DNA of 64,000 nucleotides from Eucommia ulmoides (GCA_016647705.1 CM028329.1:62327231-62391230); one strand, 5' to 3'. Positions 22,430 to 34,806 are shown, numbered from the stretch's first letter. The notes: generated from the letters alone by a model not told the origin. Numbers and translations are program-made.

Positions 22430-23720
22430 AATTAAATTTTTGGACCGAGTCAGCTTATGGGTTGATCTGGATTCGTTTATAGGTGGTTATTTGCATCACT
22501 AAGTCGGTTTTTGGGTTGTGGGTTGATCTTGATTTAATTGTGGGTTGTTATTTGCATCACTAAGTTAGCGTATGGGTTGATCTGAATTCGTTTGTGGTTT
22601 GTTATCTACATCACTAATTTGTCTAACGAGTTGATCTAGATTCGTTTATGGGTTGTTATCTACATCGCTAACTAAGTCGGCTTACGACTTGTGGGTTGTT
22701 TTGGATTTGTTTATAGGCCAAGTCGGCTTATGAGTTGATTTGGATTCATTTTTGGGATGTTATAATCTTATCTACATCACTAAGTCGGCTTATGGCTTAT
22801 GGGTTGATATGTATTTGTTTGCGGGTGGTTATCTGCATCACTAACTAAAGTCGGCTGTTGGGTTGATCCGGATTCGTTTATGGATTATTAACTATATCAC
22901 TAAACAAGGAGCTGAAGTAGGCCAAAACAAGGAATATGTCACGTTTTTTAGTGGAGAATATTGTGAAATTCAATATTGAAACTATTCAAAAAGATATTCT
23001 GATATAAATTGCTTTTAGTTACTTAGGCCAGTCGACTGCATAACCCATAACACTTGTGTCTTTATCTTCTTATACTAAGTCGGTTATCTGCATCACTAAG
23101 TCGGTTTTTGGGTTGTGGGTTGATTTTGATTTATTTGTAAGTTGTTATTTGCATCACTAAGTCAGCTTATGGGTTGATCTGGATTCGTTTGTGGGTTGTT
23201 ATCTGTATCACTAATTCGTCTGTTGGGTTAATTTAGATTCATTTATGGGTTGTTATCTACATCACTAACTAAGTCCGCTTATGACATATGAGTTGATCTG
23301 GATTCGTTTATGGGCTAAGTCAACTTATGGGTTGATCTGGATTCGTTTATGAGCTAAGTCGGCTTATGAGTTAATCTGGATTCGTTTGTGGGATATTATA
23401 ATGTTATCTACATCACTAAGTCGGCTTATCGCTTATGGGTTGATATGCATTTGTTTGTGGGTGGATATCTTCATCATTAACTAAAGTCGGCTGATGGGTT
23501 GATCTGGATTCGTTTATGGATTATTATCTATATCACTAAACAAGGAGTGGAAGTAAACCAAAACATCGAATATGTCACGTTTTTTAGTGCAGAATATTGT
23601 GAAATTCAATATCGAAACTATTCAAAAAAATATTCTGATATAAATTGCTTTTAGTTACATAGGCGAGTCGACTGCATAACCCATAACACTTTTGTCTTTA
23701 TCTTCTTATACTAAGGTTTA
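22430..23720 (+). repeat. Large tandem duplication (about 0.6 kb, two copies) built of short degenerate repeats
   Basis: Words such as CTAAGTCGGCTTATGGGTTG, ATCTGGATTCGTTTATG and GTTATCTACATCACTAA recur many times with unequal spacing. On top of this a whole block is doubled: GCATCACTAAGTCGGTTTTT at about 22492 and 23091 begins the copies, and each ends in a unique 170-bp tail with AATATGTCACGTTTTTTAGT and TAGTTACNTAGGC (about 22905-23077 and 23541-23717). The tails differ at a few per cent of positions. It is non-coding and lies between SAP and the convergent PRELI gene. Confidence 0.88.
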
Positions 23721-23895
23721 ATCCTGCCTAGGGCTCAAGAAATCTGCTTCAGACATGGAAATGAACACCACCACCACCAAATGACAGTTTCCTCCACTAT
23801 AACTTTTCATTACACTATAAAGTCTACAAAAATCCATGATTGCACACCATGCTTTATTTCTGTTTTTTTAGGACAGAAACAAAGAGTTAGAAAAA

Positions 23896-24453
23896 TCAAA
23901 TAGAAATTCCACTGGATTCAGCTTCAAGATATTTACACATCCTCTCCATGACCTCTCTACCTTTGGCACTGTTCTGCTGGAACTTCTCCACACACCTCTG
24001 CTCCACCTTCTCCGCCATTGAAGCCAAAGCCGACAGCGGTTTAATCCTTATGCTCGTCTCCTGCCTGCAAAGCGTCCACCCGTTAGGGTTATCCGGGTGG
24101 GGATCATAACGAATTTTCTCCTCTACCTCCACGAATTTCTGCAAACTGATGTTGCGAGTCATGAGTTGCATCGACCGAGATCGAGCGTCGACCACCGTTG
24201 ATTCAACACAGTGGCAGATGTCTTGACCCACGATTTTTCGGACAAACCAAGGTCCGGGGGCGTGTATGGTTATGGCACGGGTCGTGTAGAGCTTCCCGGA
24301 TAGGGAGTCGAGCTTGCGGTTGAGGGTGTCGACTTCGAGTATGTGGGATAAGGTGCGTTTGTTTTCGGGGTCAGCAAATTTGCGCCAAGACGCGGAGGTT
24401 ACTCTCTCCCACGGGTGTCTGAAAGTGTGCTCTTGCGAGTACGCTTTTACCAT
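23896..24453 (-). CDS. PRELI/MSF1 domain protein, mitochondrial intermembrane lipid transfer
   Basis: The product is 185 aa from one coding exon. The start MVKAYSQEHTFRHPWERVT and the blocks SHILEVDTLNRKLDSLSGKL, TRAITIHAPGPWFVRKI and MQLMTRNISLQ are those of the PRELI/UPS1 (MSF1) family, whose members move phosphatidic acid or phosphatidylserine between mitochondrial membranes with a small TRIAP1/Mdm35 partner. The domain fills residues 1 to about 170. The ATG at 24453 was chosen because the family starts MVK-; upstream in-frame codons read through an A-rich leader (EKKKK). A probable leader intron runs from the donor at 25791 (AAG/GTATG) to the acceptor at 24482 (GTGCAG), and two transposon-like repeats lie within it. 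It is convergent with the SAP gene. Confidence 0.93.
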   Translation of the reverse strand: MVKAYSQEHTFRHPWERVTSASWRKFADPENKRTLSHILEVDTLNRKLDSLSGKLYTTRAITIHAPGPWFVRKIVGQDICHCVESTVVDARSRSMQLMTRNISLQKFVEVEEKIRYDPHPDNPNGWTLCRQETSIRIKPLSALASMAEKVEQRCVEKFQQNSAKGREVMERMCKYLEAESSGISI

Positions 24454-24481
24454 CTTTTTTTTTTTTTCCGTGTTAAACGTT

Positions 24482-25791
24482 CTGCACATTCGTAAAGCAA
24501 CAAAATCAGTACTCGTTTGAAAACACAATCCAACACTTTAAACTGAATACATCAAATATTTATCAAATTAAGTAATAACAAAATGAAATAAGCGTGCTCA
24601 CTTATTTTTCAGTACTTCTCGCTCATCACTTAAAACCATCAATCATCTATCTAACACAACCACCATCAAACAACGTTATTATAAAAAATTGAAAAAAAAG
24701 TTATATAAAAATAATTGTAGAGAGAGAAAGTACTAAACGGAGAAAAAAGTAAATCGTGGAGAGAAAATGTTTCAGTAAGAGAAAGTTGTAAAGATTTTTT
24801 TAGGCACAATAATTTGTACATAGATAATTTTTTTGAGGCTAGAAATATTGAAAAAAAAAAAAAAAAAACCTTAATACATCGAACACTTCAAATTCAGCAC
24901 TTACAAGTTTTCGCACGTGATTTAAAGCGTTATTCATAAAGGATCATCAATAAGGCACGTTTGGTAAGAGAATGGAATCAAATTTTGATGGAACGGAATC
25001 GAGATTTCAATGGGTGTCTATTTTGCAATTTGATTCTATTCTATAATTATCGCTATTCCATTAACGCCTTCCAAACGATGCCCTTAATATCAAGGACGCC
25101 CAGACTAAGAGAGCTCGGATTGAATCGGTCTATCAATGATAGACCGACTCAACCCTAGCTCTTGGACACACCGCCACCCAATCAAATACAATTCAACAAT
25201 TAAAATCCAAATTTCAATAATTTAAATAACAATATTTGAGAATTAAACTTCGAATAATCTTCACCGTTACCCGCCGCAGCCGCCACCCATTTCCCTAATT
25301 TCACCAATTATTCATGAAAATTTGTTTCTACTTTCTAGCAACTAAAAACAAATTTGCATTTACATGTGTGAATCTTGAACACATATATCTTCTTCAAACT
25401 ATAGTCCCTCACTAGACAGTAAGCCTATAAATTGTAGTGAGAGAGTCGAAATGGGTATTCAAGAAACCTTAAACCTACAAGTTCAACAAACAATGTAAAT
25501 TTTCTCTCTCTAAAATTCCATTTATAACATACAGGAAAACCCAGAAAAACATAAACACAAACAGGGACGATTCGACATGATTTCAAACCAAATCAAAACC
25601 AAAAAATGAACCCAGAAATACCCAGAAACCCATAATTCAAATTTCTAAGAGAAACCAAAACATTCATATACAGGAACAAAAATAAATGGTCAGCCGACCC
25701 AAGAAGATGATCAACGACCTTATGAACATGAAAAATAAGAGATTAAGTGAAATTTTGCGATTCAAATTAGAGGGTTGAAAGATCATCATAC
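24482..25791 (-). other. Leader intron of the PRELI gene, with MITE-like repeats
   Basis: The minus strand gives CTTCAAGAAG/GTATGATG at 25792/25791 and GAATGTGCAG/AACG at 24482/24481, good splice sites flanking an AT-rich interval. Inside lie a hAT-like repeat (about 24540-24900, related to the one in the GH127 intron) and a 131-bp Harbinger-type MITE. The upstream leader exon runs from 25792 to roughly 25870. Splicing is inferred. Confidence 0.6.
24954..25084. mobile_element. Short Harbinger-type MITE with TAA target duplication
   Basis: The left end is TAA/GGCACGTTTGGTAAGAGAATGG and the right end TTCCAAACGATGCCCT/TAA, so GGC..CGTTTGG ends face each other and TAA flanks both sides. At 131 bp it holds no coding sequence. 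Confidence 0.65.
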
Positions 25792-25870
25792 CTTCTTGAA
25801 GAGATTGAAAAATTGCCTGCAGATCGCACCGAGAGAAAGAGGAAGAAGGAAAATTCGCACAAGTGTGGTT

Positions 25871-26550
25871 ACCCTATAAGAGCTGATTCTGAGCAATGTC
25901 GGTCTGTATCGGCGGAGTATGTTGACGGTAGGACGTGTTGCTGTCTGATTGTTCCACGTGTCTGATGTAATAAAACAGACACCATTGATCGAAGGAGATG
26001 TAGAAAATGGGCCAAACTTGGGCCGTTAGATTAGCGATCTATGGAAATCCAACAGCTAAACCAAGCCCAATTTATCAAGGAGATGGGCCGATGTTCTACA
26101 CACACACATAAGTATATGGTGCCTTTTTTTTTTTTTTTTTTTATAATTAATAAATCAAATTAAATATTATTAAGAGTTATTAAGAGTTTACAATTGTTGC
26201 ACCAAAAATAACTATATATGATTAGGAACATCGTCGCGCCACGTACCGGCTTTGCATAACACAGATAAAGGTCGACATGGTTTAACTTTTGGTAGATTGT
26301 CGTGGAGGTAAGAAGCTCCCGTGTCTTTAGGAACCTGGGGTCATCCAGAGCTCCTTGTGTATTCAACGTGGACAAAGTCGTGTCGATCACCTACTATCTC
26401 CCAAATCGAACCTGTCATATGATTTTCACGAAGGTCTTCTCTGACAGTGGTGCTAACAGACTCCATGTGGCAATTTCAGAATCATCACACTTCTGCCCGT
26501 GAATCTATCTCTCTGATTGACACTTCTATTTAAGGATGACGGGTAGACAG
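25871..26550. other. Intergenic DNA upstream of PRELI, unresolved
   Basis: A T run is at 26125-26143. The interval 26220-26500 is less AT-rich and reads open on the minus strand (26160-26390, about 76 codons including DDPRFLKTRELLT), but I do not recognise it and it may be a decayed gene piece. Confidence 0.4.
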
Positions 26551-26553
26551 TAA

Positions 26554-27636
26554 GGCCCCGTTTGATTAGTGTTTCCATTCCATTCCAACTCAATTCAACC
26601 CAAAAAATTTGAGTTTGATTTTTGAAAACGCGTTTGGCAAACACAAAATCCAACCCAACCAAACCCAAAAAATGGGAATTGATTCTTGAAAAGCTAAAGA
26701 AAGGAGAAACAAAAAAAACTTGTTTTTTTTTGTGCTAAAAAAACTCAACTAAAAAATAGGGACATGTTGGGAATTATTTTAAATCTTAATGACATCCACG
26801 ATCGACTTCTTCTGTTCGTCTTCTCTTCTCCGATCTACTTCTTCCGTTCGTCTTCTCTTCTCCGATCGCTCTGCTCCTCGCCGTTCTCCTCCCCCAACTG
26901 GTCGTCGTTTGTTACTCCTCCTCGCTATTCTCCTCCGCCATCTTCGCTGAACTTGTTCTCCACTGTCTTCGCCGAACTTGTTCTTCTCCGTCTTCTCCAA
27001 ACTCATATTCGTTCTCCTCCGTCTTCTCCGAACTCATCTTCGAACAGATTGAACAGGTAGGGTTTCGATGATCGTGATTGAACAGGTTTAGGGTTTCAAA
27101 ATCATGAAATCAATTTCGATTTTCATTTAGGGTTCGTCTGCTCCTACACTAACACGTGAGAAGACGAATGAAGAGAACGCACATGAGATTTCGATTTTTA
27201 GAGTTTCGAAATCATGAATTCAATTTCGATTTTTATTTCAATTTTAGATTTCGAACTCGAAATCAATTTCAATTTTATTTCGATTTTCATTTAGGGTTCG
27301 TCTGCTCCTACACTAGCACGTGAGAAGATGAAGGAAGAGAATGCACATGAGATTTTCATTTCGAAATCGAAGACGAAGGAAGAGAACATAAGAAAAAGAA
27401 AAAGAAAAAGAAAAAGAAAAAGAAAAAAAAATTAAAAAAAAAAACAAAAACAAAAAAACAATTATTTGGAAATAATTCTAAGATAATATTGTTACCAAAT
27501 GCAATTATGTTCCCAGCACAAAAGAAAAAAATGACATTACCAAACATAATTCTGTTTCCAGTAGGAAACAAAATTCTCAACTCAACCCAACCCAACCGAT
27601 GGTTGAGAAAAGTGAAAATACTAACCAAACGCCACC
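26554..27636. mobile_element. Harbinger-type non-autonomous element, 1.08 kb, with TAA target duplication
   Basis: The ends are TAA/GGCCCCGTTTGATTAGTGTT and TACTAACCAAACGCCACC/TAA. Inverted repeats extend about 22 bp imperfectly and are flanked by TAA. The inside has TTCTTC/CTCCGATC-rich simple sequence and a directly repeated block (ATTTCGATTTTCATTTAGGGTTCG at about 27115 and 27281, each followed by CACACTAACACGTGAGAAGA-like sequence). No transposase frame was found. Confidence 0.75.
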
Positions 27637-27639
27637 TAA

Positions 27640-28911
27640 GTGGACAAGTCAAGAATTTTAGCTCATATATAGTACTTTTTATTATTTTTATAAGACTGTC
27701 TGCCTACTTTTACACTGGATGTCTTTTATCAGCTGCGTTAGGATTTCTGTAGGTAATCTGACGATGAATTGGCATGCACGGGATCCTCCTCCACTATTTA
27801 CTGAGGGTATGTTTGGTTAGAGGAGGGAATAGGAAAAGGAAAAAGAAGTAATGAAAAAGAAAATATTTTTATCCATTGTGAAAGAAAAATTATTTTTCCT
27901 AATGTTGTTTGGTTGAGAAGGAAAATGAAAGGTTGCAAAATAATTCATTTTAATGTAATTTACTATTTTACCCTCATATATTATAAAAAATAAATTAAAA
28001 ATTCAATTATTAAGGGTATAATTATAACTTTGATATTCAAAACCATTTTCCTTTCATTTTCCTCCCAAATTTAGGGGGAAAAAAATTTGTCTCGAAATTT
28101 ATGTTTTATCTTTCCCATTTTCATTCCCCTTCCATACCAAACACAATTGTTTTTCATTTTTCATTTTATTTTCCATTGAAAATAAAGGCATGATCTTAAT
28201 TAGTTGGATTTGAATGAAGATGACTATCATTTCTTACGCATTTAGAATACCTAGTCGAATTTGAGTATTTTATTTTTTATTTTTATACCCACGAATGTCT
28301 CCATGCCCACATAAGATGTGAGGACTAATCTCATTCGGGGTGCGTGGCGATTCCTCCCAATATTTTTTTTTTTTTTTTTTGCAGACTCGAATTTTTGATT
28401 TTACAGATGTCTCTCAACTGTTTTAATTCAAACGAGCCTTATGAATTTGAGTATAGTAATTGAGTGGTAATATCCATGTATATTGGGGCATGCACATGAT
28501 CATGAGCAAAAATCCTAATGAATCAAGGATGAGTGAATCCATATAAGATATTCATAATGAGCTGTTTCAACACTTCTCTATATTGATTTTGGTTATACAA
28601 AATAATAATTTTATTTATTTATTTTTGAGAAAAAAAGGCCACACCACATGCCTTACAAATATTCTATGTATCAAGTGACATAAAGAAGTGAGCCCTGGAT
28701 TGGATTGTAAATCTCTTTTCTATTTTGTCAATACCGAAAAAAAGCTTCCATAACTTTCGTGGGCATGCATTCATCTTCATACACACACACACATATATAT
28801 ATATATAAGAAAAATAAATATTGAGTTCTTGATATATATATTTTTTTAATTTAATTCCATAGTTCTGATGGGTTCCATGCATATCATCATCGTTATTGCC
28901 GGTGTGATTTG

Positions 28912-28942
<31 letters not shown>

Positions 28943-29960
28943 GCTCTTTTTTATTTTTCACTTTTTTTTGGGGGTGGTGGTGGGGGTGGTGGTTTGAGGG
29001 TGGTGGGAGATTGTTTTATTTTAATTAATTATTTGTTATATGTGTATGGATTACTCCACTTGCTATTATAAATTATAAACATATGTTGAAAGCTCTTATA
29101 CTTAAAATGGTATCAGATTCCAGCTTTGGAAAAATTCCTTTGAATTTTGACCATGAATCATGGGTTATATTTTTTTGTCAATAAGTGAAATTGTACATAT
29201 GAAGAATAAAAACCAAACTAAAAAGTAGCAATAAAATAAATAAATAAAATATTTGAACAAAATTTAAGGCTAAAAATTCAACTAGAAATACAATCCCAAT
29301 CAATCATGCAGTAGCTTCCATAAGGGTGTAACATAAAAAACCTTCTTGAGATATTTTAACACAGGTGTAGTTTGACCCCTTTTTTTGGAGTGTTTTTTTT
29401 TTGAGAACAAAAACCTCATATAATTGTGTTTGGCAAATAGGTTTTTTAGAAAAATCACAGGAAAATTTCAATTTTTTTTGTCATGTTTTTAAAATTCAAA
29501 AGAATTGTGTTTTTAAAAGCAAAAATTAATTTTTTTAATTGATAAAATTTTATATGACAAGATTACTTTAATTTTTATTTTTATTATAAAATAATATTAA
29601 ATTTTTTTAATTTAATGATATTTTTTTATTTGTAAGATATTTAAATATTTTATTTTATTTTCAACCCATAAGATATTTTCAATTGTAAAATTTTATTTGT
29701 AAGATATTTTCAATTATAAAATTTTATATTAATCATATGTTGATGTAAGTAAATATTTCATTCATATTATGAATAATTAAATAAATATAATATATGTTTA
29801 TTTTAGTAATTTAATTGTCTTTTAGTGTTTTTACATGAACGTTTATCAACTGTTCATTATGCGTTTCTCCTTTTCAACAATTATTTTTTTTACATATTTA
29901 CCAAACACCTCACAACTTGTTTTCAACAGCTCATTTTCAATAATTCTTTTTGAAAAGTCA
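27640..29960. other. AT-rich intergenic DNA with a possible MITE, TA and G-rich tracts
   Basis: At 27806-28155 GGTATGTTTGGTTAGAGG faces CCATACCAAACACAATTG, a possible MITE without a clear target duplication. T runs are at 28363-28380. TA microsatellites lie at 28793-28808 and 28916-28942, and a G-rich tract follows at 28969-29007. From 29370 to 29960 the DNA is very AT-rich with Harbinger- or hAT-like ends not resolved. No gene is seen. Confidence 0.5.
28916..29007 (+). repeat. TA microsatellite followed by G-rich tract
   Basis: TA repeats at 28916-28942, a T run, then from 28969 G runs (GGGGGTGGTGGTGGGGGTGG, GAGGGTGGTGGG) with four G-tracts, compatible with a G-quadruplex. Confidence 0.8.
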
Positions 29961-29964
29961 CAGG

Positions 29965-30620
29965 GGCCCAAATTTAGCCTTTGCCAGATCAGTGCACATC
30001 CACAAATGTCATCGTTGATATTACAGTTGATGGTTGATGGAGGATATTTTGAAAAATTCCGACCATATGAGACACGTGAAGCAAAATCATGAGAAACATG
30101 CTATCCAAACCTCGATCATAATTCTGGAAGACCCAGGGAGGTGTCTGGGTTCCAATGACATAGTAAGGTCGCGAGACTACACCAACTCGGACCCTAAGCC
30201 ATTACTTGGGGCTCCTTTCTGAATTCCACCAAATAAGGAAAGGAAATTGGATGACCCGTTCACAGGGTACTAACTCCTCAACCCCATGATTTCCACGAAG
30301 ATTAGTGGGGATTGCCTCGGATTACTGGGAGGACTTACCCACCAAGCCATTCCACGCCTATAAATACAAATGGGGCACTATCAAGCAAAGATAATCATAT
30401 TTTTACTAGCAAAAACTCTTTCCAACTATTTCCACATTGCCTAAACTCTACTATTTCTCACACCGGAGCAACAACAACAAATCCACCTACCTGTGCATTT
30501 TTGCATGAACTCTAGCCTACGATCGAAGGCGCCTCACATCTAACGATCCAATACCGGGCATCCTTAACCGTTATCACTTACACCGGCAATATGAAATGAC
30601 AACAAGGGAAGAATTTCGTA
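29965..30620 (+). mobile_element. Possible solo LTR remnant
   Basis: This block is GC-richer than its flanks and contains CCTATAAATACAAATGGGGC (TATA box near 30359) followed by AAGCAAAGATAATC and CAACAACAACAAATCC, a layout common in plant LTRs. I could not define its ends or a target duplication, and no open frame has a recognised domain. Confidence 0.35.
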
Positions 30621-31930
30621 TCAATTCAAAGTACTTTTTTAGAACCAGTTTATATAAATGGAAGGGGTATATTCCACACACATTATGACAATGTATACAA
30701 GTCCAAAGCCCCTAATATTGCATGAGACATTATGGAAAAAGAAGTTTATAACCTCTGTTTGTCACATCCCTGGAAATATTAATAACCAAGTAAAGTTTTT
30801 TCATTACACTTAATTGGCCTCACTCAATATATAATTTTTACTTTTCCAGGACTATATTAATTTCAAGTACATTTTTTTCCTTAATATAAGTCGTTTAAAT
30901 GAGAAAAGATATACATATTAATTTTTTTATATAGTGATATATTGTGAAAACAGCCTTCTACAACATGTCACGGGCCGAATCTTTGAGGCTGAAAAACGGA
31001 TCGTGTAGCGCTAACTAGAGATTCGCCTAGTAGCAAGTCTGGATATCATATGATCTACAACAAGGAAAGCAGTTTTAATAGCAGCACGGTTTACCACAAT
31101 AGTACATGCAAACAGTGTATTGAGAATATACAATTACAAAAACAACAACAATTGTATTATATAATACCGAAAGATACAAGTGTGAAAGATTTACAATGAT
31201 ATGTCTTCCTATATAGTACTTTAAACAAAAAAAAATACAAGTGACACAAATAGATATCATTATACTCGAGAAGACAAGATGAGATAATTTTATAAGAAAT
31301 AATGGAAAAGAAACTAAACTAAGCCAAACTAGTTTAGAAACAAATTAAAGAAACGTGTCATGGCCAAGCGGCCATGCGCGAGAACAAGTGTAAGACAAAC
31401 TTAGACTGTGATACAACACAAAGTAGAGTTGCGTAAAAATAGACCCAAGTTGTTTGATAATTTTCTAGATCTTCACATAGCGGGACATTTGTAGTACCGG
31501 ATTGAAAAAAAAAGAAAGTTATATATATATATTGTGTGTTATAGTGATATATGAGATTGTTGGAGACAGGAGTTTTTGAGGAAACCCTAGCCTCATGTCC
31601 CAAGAAAACAACCCTAAAATGAAAGCCCTAACCCTAAGCCTACCCCCAAATTGCCTCAATTTTAAAGCAATTAAACATAGGATTCCAGAATTATTAATTA
31701 ATGTAATTAATATTCAATTCGAGGCGACACGAGCACTTTCCCGGCGTTTCCTCCCACTCTTGGAAACCCTCAAAACTTTCCTCTGGATTCTCGTGTGGTC
31801 CTCTTCCCACATTACCCTCCTTTGTCCGCCATTATTTACCATCATCGCCCCTCACCACCTCATTTAAATACAAACCCTAAACCTAACCCTAATTCAAAAC
31901 ACCAAAAATCAATTTAATTCAATTTTTTTT
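30621..31930. other. Intergenic DNA, no supported gene
   Basis: The DNA is AT-rich. A plus-strand open frame at 31595-31867 (90 codons, hydrophobic C-terminal half) starts within CCCTAACCCTAAGCC, but I recognise no family and no splice or promoter context supports it. Confidence 0.4.
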
Positions 31931-31934
31931 ATCT

Positions 31935-32150
31935 TCCCTACATATCGGGACTTTGATCGACTAACTTTCGACCAATCTATCCTTTAGAGTCTATTAGGAC
32001 AGAGTTATTGTAATCTTAACTTTGATACCAGTGTAGGGTGGTCTTGGTTCTCTCTCAGCCCCAAAAACTAGCTAATGAGGTGAGATTTTCCTTCACATTT
32101 ATAACCTAACTACCAACCTCTTCCACATCCGATGTGGGATAAACACAATA
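31935..32150 (-). mobile_element. TRIM family B, truncated copy
   Basis: On the minus strand it has TTTATCCCACATCGGATGTG, GGTTATAAATGTGAAGG, an LTR end CCACCCTACA and the primer-site-like CTGGTATCAAAG, then internal sequence that stops near 31935. The second LTR is missing. Confidence 0.65.
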
Positions 32151-32155
32151 TATTC

Positions 32156-32300
32156 ATGTTAGATTCTTGTTCCATATTGATCACTTGAGAGTTCTTAAAT
32201 CATTATATTACTAATTTCTTTGACTTATATAGTGGTTTAAGAATTCTCAAATAATTGATATTGAATAAGAATCATACACTCGTCCTTAAGTATAATTCTC
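32156..32300. repeat. Foldback repeat related to TRIM family C
   Basis: ATTCTTGTTCCATATTGATC and ACTTGAGAGTTCTTAAATCA (left arm, about 32170-32216) pair imperfectly with the right arm near 32232-32275 containing TTTAAGAATTCTCAAATAAT. The arms are about 45 bp at roughly 80 per cent match by eye. Confidence 0.6.
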
Positions 32301-32869
32301 AGTTTGCATGAATTATTTGATTAGGAAAGAATGATCTCAACTTATACAGATGATTTGAATATGAGAGAGTGAGAGATAAATTCACACAACGTTGTCTCTG
32401 TGACCATGACTTAAAATCATATAAAACGATAGTATCAAGTGAACGAATCGATCGTATCAAGTGAATAATTCATTTTATTTTTGAAATGGTCAAAGTAGAA
32501 CAAGAAAATTTTGATGTCTAAAACAATAAAAATAATTAAGAGGGTTCACAGAAATTAAATTTACTGGGAAAAGTGACACGTGGGGGCATCAACATTCCTC
32601 TGAACCTGGCCGGCCGCAAAAACTGAAACGGCGTGGCGGTGTGAGCCCTAAATAGCCGGTGTCGAATCCCCACTCCCTCCATTATTTTCCTCAACTTTCT
32701 CTCTCTCCACATTCGCCAAGACAAAGAGTTTCAGAGAGATTCTTCTCTCTTTTTTAATCTCTTTGGCTGGTCAACATACTTCGAACTTTCATTTTATTTC
32801 CCTTTCTCACCCCCCTAAACTTTCAATTTTCCTTTTTCTTTTCCTCATTCAATCAAAAACGGTTGAATC
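32301..32869. other. Intergenic DNA with promoter-like block, no gene identified
   Basis: GTGACACGTGGGGGC near 32572 contains a G-box-like CACGTG core, and downstream CT-rich sequence (32690-32840) looks like a plant leader. No convincing coding exon follows before the next repeats, so a lost or non-coding transcript start is possible. Confidence 0.35.
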
Positions 32870-32970
32870 CCAAATCGCTTGTGTTATCTGGTTCTGAACT
32901 ATATATAAAACCTAGGGCAATTTTCATCTTACAAGGCGTCTTCTCAAGGTGAGTTAGATCGGTTCCTACA
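32870..32970 (+). mobile_element. TRIM family A solo LTR
   Basis: GGTTGAATCCCAAATCGCTT, then AACTATATATAAAACC, CATCTTACAAGGCGTC and a TTCCTACA end match the LTRs at 46885, 49791 and 53534. No second LTR or primer site follows, so it is a solo LTR. Confidence 0.8.
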
Positions 32971-33518
32971 GAAACCAACAAAATAAACAGAGATTAAATT
33001 AAAATTATTAATCTAAAAAGATCAAGTTTATGCGTGTGATTCAATCTGGACTATATCTGTTGACAAAGATAGGCAGGCAGAGAGATAAGAAAAGTACGTG
33101 TGTGTAATCAGAAACAGCAGGTGATTCTTCCATTTTCTTTCCTTTCAGATTAAAATAAAAGAACTTTGCGTATATATAAGATTTTTTTGCTTCTGTTTGT
33201 TTATATACAAACACACGAGGATGTCTGAAAATTAAGAACCCAACCAAACCAAGTGAGAAGAAATAAAGAATGGGTTTTCTTTCTGAATCATTTGACCTAA
33301 ATTTTTCTCTCTGTCAATCCCTCTGCAATACCCTACTGATTAGATTCTTCACTATCTCTGCATGCCTATCTATCCATCAATAAATTCCTTTGCACATGAA
33401 CACACCCATCTCTCTCTAACCAATTATTCCGTTTTTGCATACCAAATACCTTATTTTTTACTCTGAAATGCTATAACTTGGAGTGTAAATGGGCGTTTGG
33501 AGAGTGGTAACAGCATTT

Positions 33519-33756
33519 CCCTTCTTTTTTTTTTTTTTTTTTTTTTTTTTAGTTTTTACTATAAAGTGTGTCTATGTTAACTCACGCGCACCACAACTAA
33601 TCACCTTACCGGGTGATCTTAAGGACGCACTCCTCCACATTGACCTGATGCATTTAGGATTAAATTCAAAATTTAATTCACAGAATGCTCTCTAAAATAG
33701 TCGAACTCTAATTCACAAGAAAATGATCACTTCCCCTTGCCAACCGAACTAATGCA
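33519..33756 (-). mobile_element. SINE with conserved plant 3' domain, reverse orientation
   Basis: The minus strand starts near TTAGTTCGGTTGGCAAGGGG (box A-like), ends GTGATTAGTTGTGGTGCGCG..AACATAGACACAC and runs into an A tail (T run 33521-33550 on the plus strand). It aligns over its whole length with the copy at 57315. The tail resembles the 3' domain shared by many angiosperm SINEs; that link is from memory. Confidence 0.75.
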
Positions 33757-33759
33757 TTT

Positions 33760-34037
33760 ACAAATAAATAAAGCATAATATATGTTTTGAGTGGAAGACA
33801 GAAGGCACAGAAACAAAGAGCTACCAATACAGTACAAAGCTTCTAGTTTGTAGAGAACATGCACTGCCAACAATTAATTACTCATTTATATATTAACCTT
33901 TTTTTTTTAAAAAAAATTATGTAATTTTTAAAAGAGTTTTGACGAGTGCGGTTCCCGATTAGATGGTCAACAGATTTCTACTTGGAAAAACAAAACAAAA
34001 GCTAGCGTTCAATCTCTCTCAATCTCATTTATTTAAT

Positions 34038-34093
<56 letters not shown>

Positions 34094-34803
34094 TCATGAA
34101 CAACCTCTTTAGTATTATATATTTATATTTATATTCATGAACAGAATTAATTTCAATTTTATTTTTTCTTTTTAAAAATAGAGTAATGCTTACTCTTCCC
34201 ATTAATTAATCTTTTTATTTTTATTATTGTAAATTAATAGCGTGTCGGATATCTTTCATTAAAAATTGCATGTCCGTACACATGCTCGTTCAACACATGT
34301 AGTGCAACTCGGGGATCTACATACTGCTATTTTATGGGTTATACAATTATAGCTAGAGACTCGTATATATAAAAATTAGCATCATAAATAAACATAATTA
34401 CTAATTGCTAAATATATAATTGTATCAGGTGTAAATGTGTAATTTTTTTTTAGAGAGAGAGAGAGAGAGAGGTCGGTAACTTTAAGCAGACCGTTGAATT
34501 GAGTCCAAGAGGGATGATTTCCGCAGCGTGGGAATGCTGGGCTGGAGGGGGTCATTCAATACACAAAACGAGGGAGTGAGTCCCAAGAAACCAAGTGGGG
34601 AGGGGGAAGGGGGGTTGAATATGTAAATATTAATATTTCATTCATTTTTTTTTATCAACATTGTGAAGTCCATTCATATGGATGGTGCGTAGGATGAAAT
34701 TCACATATGCATCACTTTATAAAAATTTGGACGGTGACATTATCAATAATTCTAAGGAATTTTGAACGGTATTATAATTAACGAAATTATACTGGACAGA
34801 CAA
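33760..34803. other. Intergenic DNA with microsatellites
   Basis: A TC repeat at 34041-34077 passes directly into a TA repeat at 34078-34093, and a GA repeat lies at about 34453-34472. No gene is seen. Confidence 0.6.
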
Positions 34804-34806
34804 TTA

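Noticed and set aside
26779-27060. Ser/Arg-rich open frames on both strands
   Set aside because: They come from the TC-rich core of the 26554-27636 element.
30950-31060. tRNA-like appearance of GGGCCGAATCTTTGAGGCTG
   Set aside because: It does not fold into a cloverleaf with a TTCGA arm at the right distance.
31595-31867. 90-codon plus-strand frame with CCCTAAC-rich start
   Set aside because: No family, no promoter or splice support; CCCTAA words are too few for an interstitial telomere.
32536-32724. 62-codon minus-strand frame
   Set aside because: It lies over a probable promoter/leader block and has no recognisable homology.
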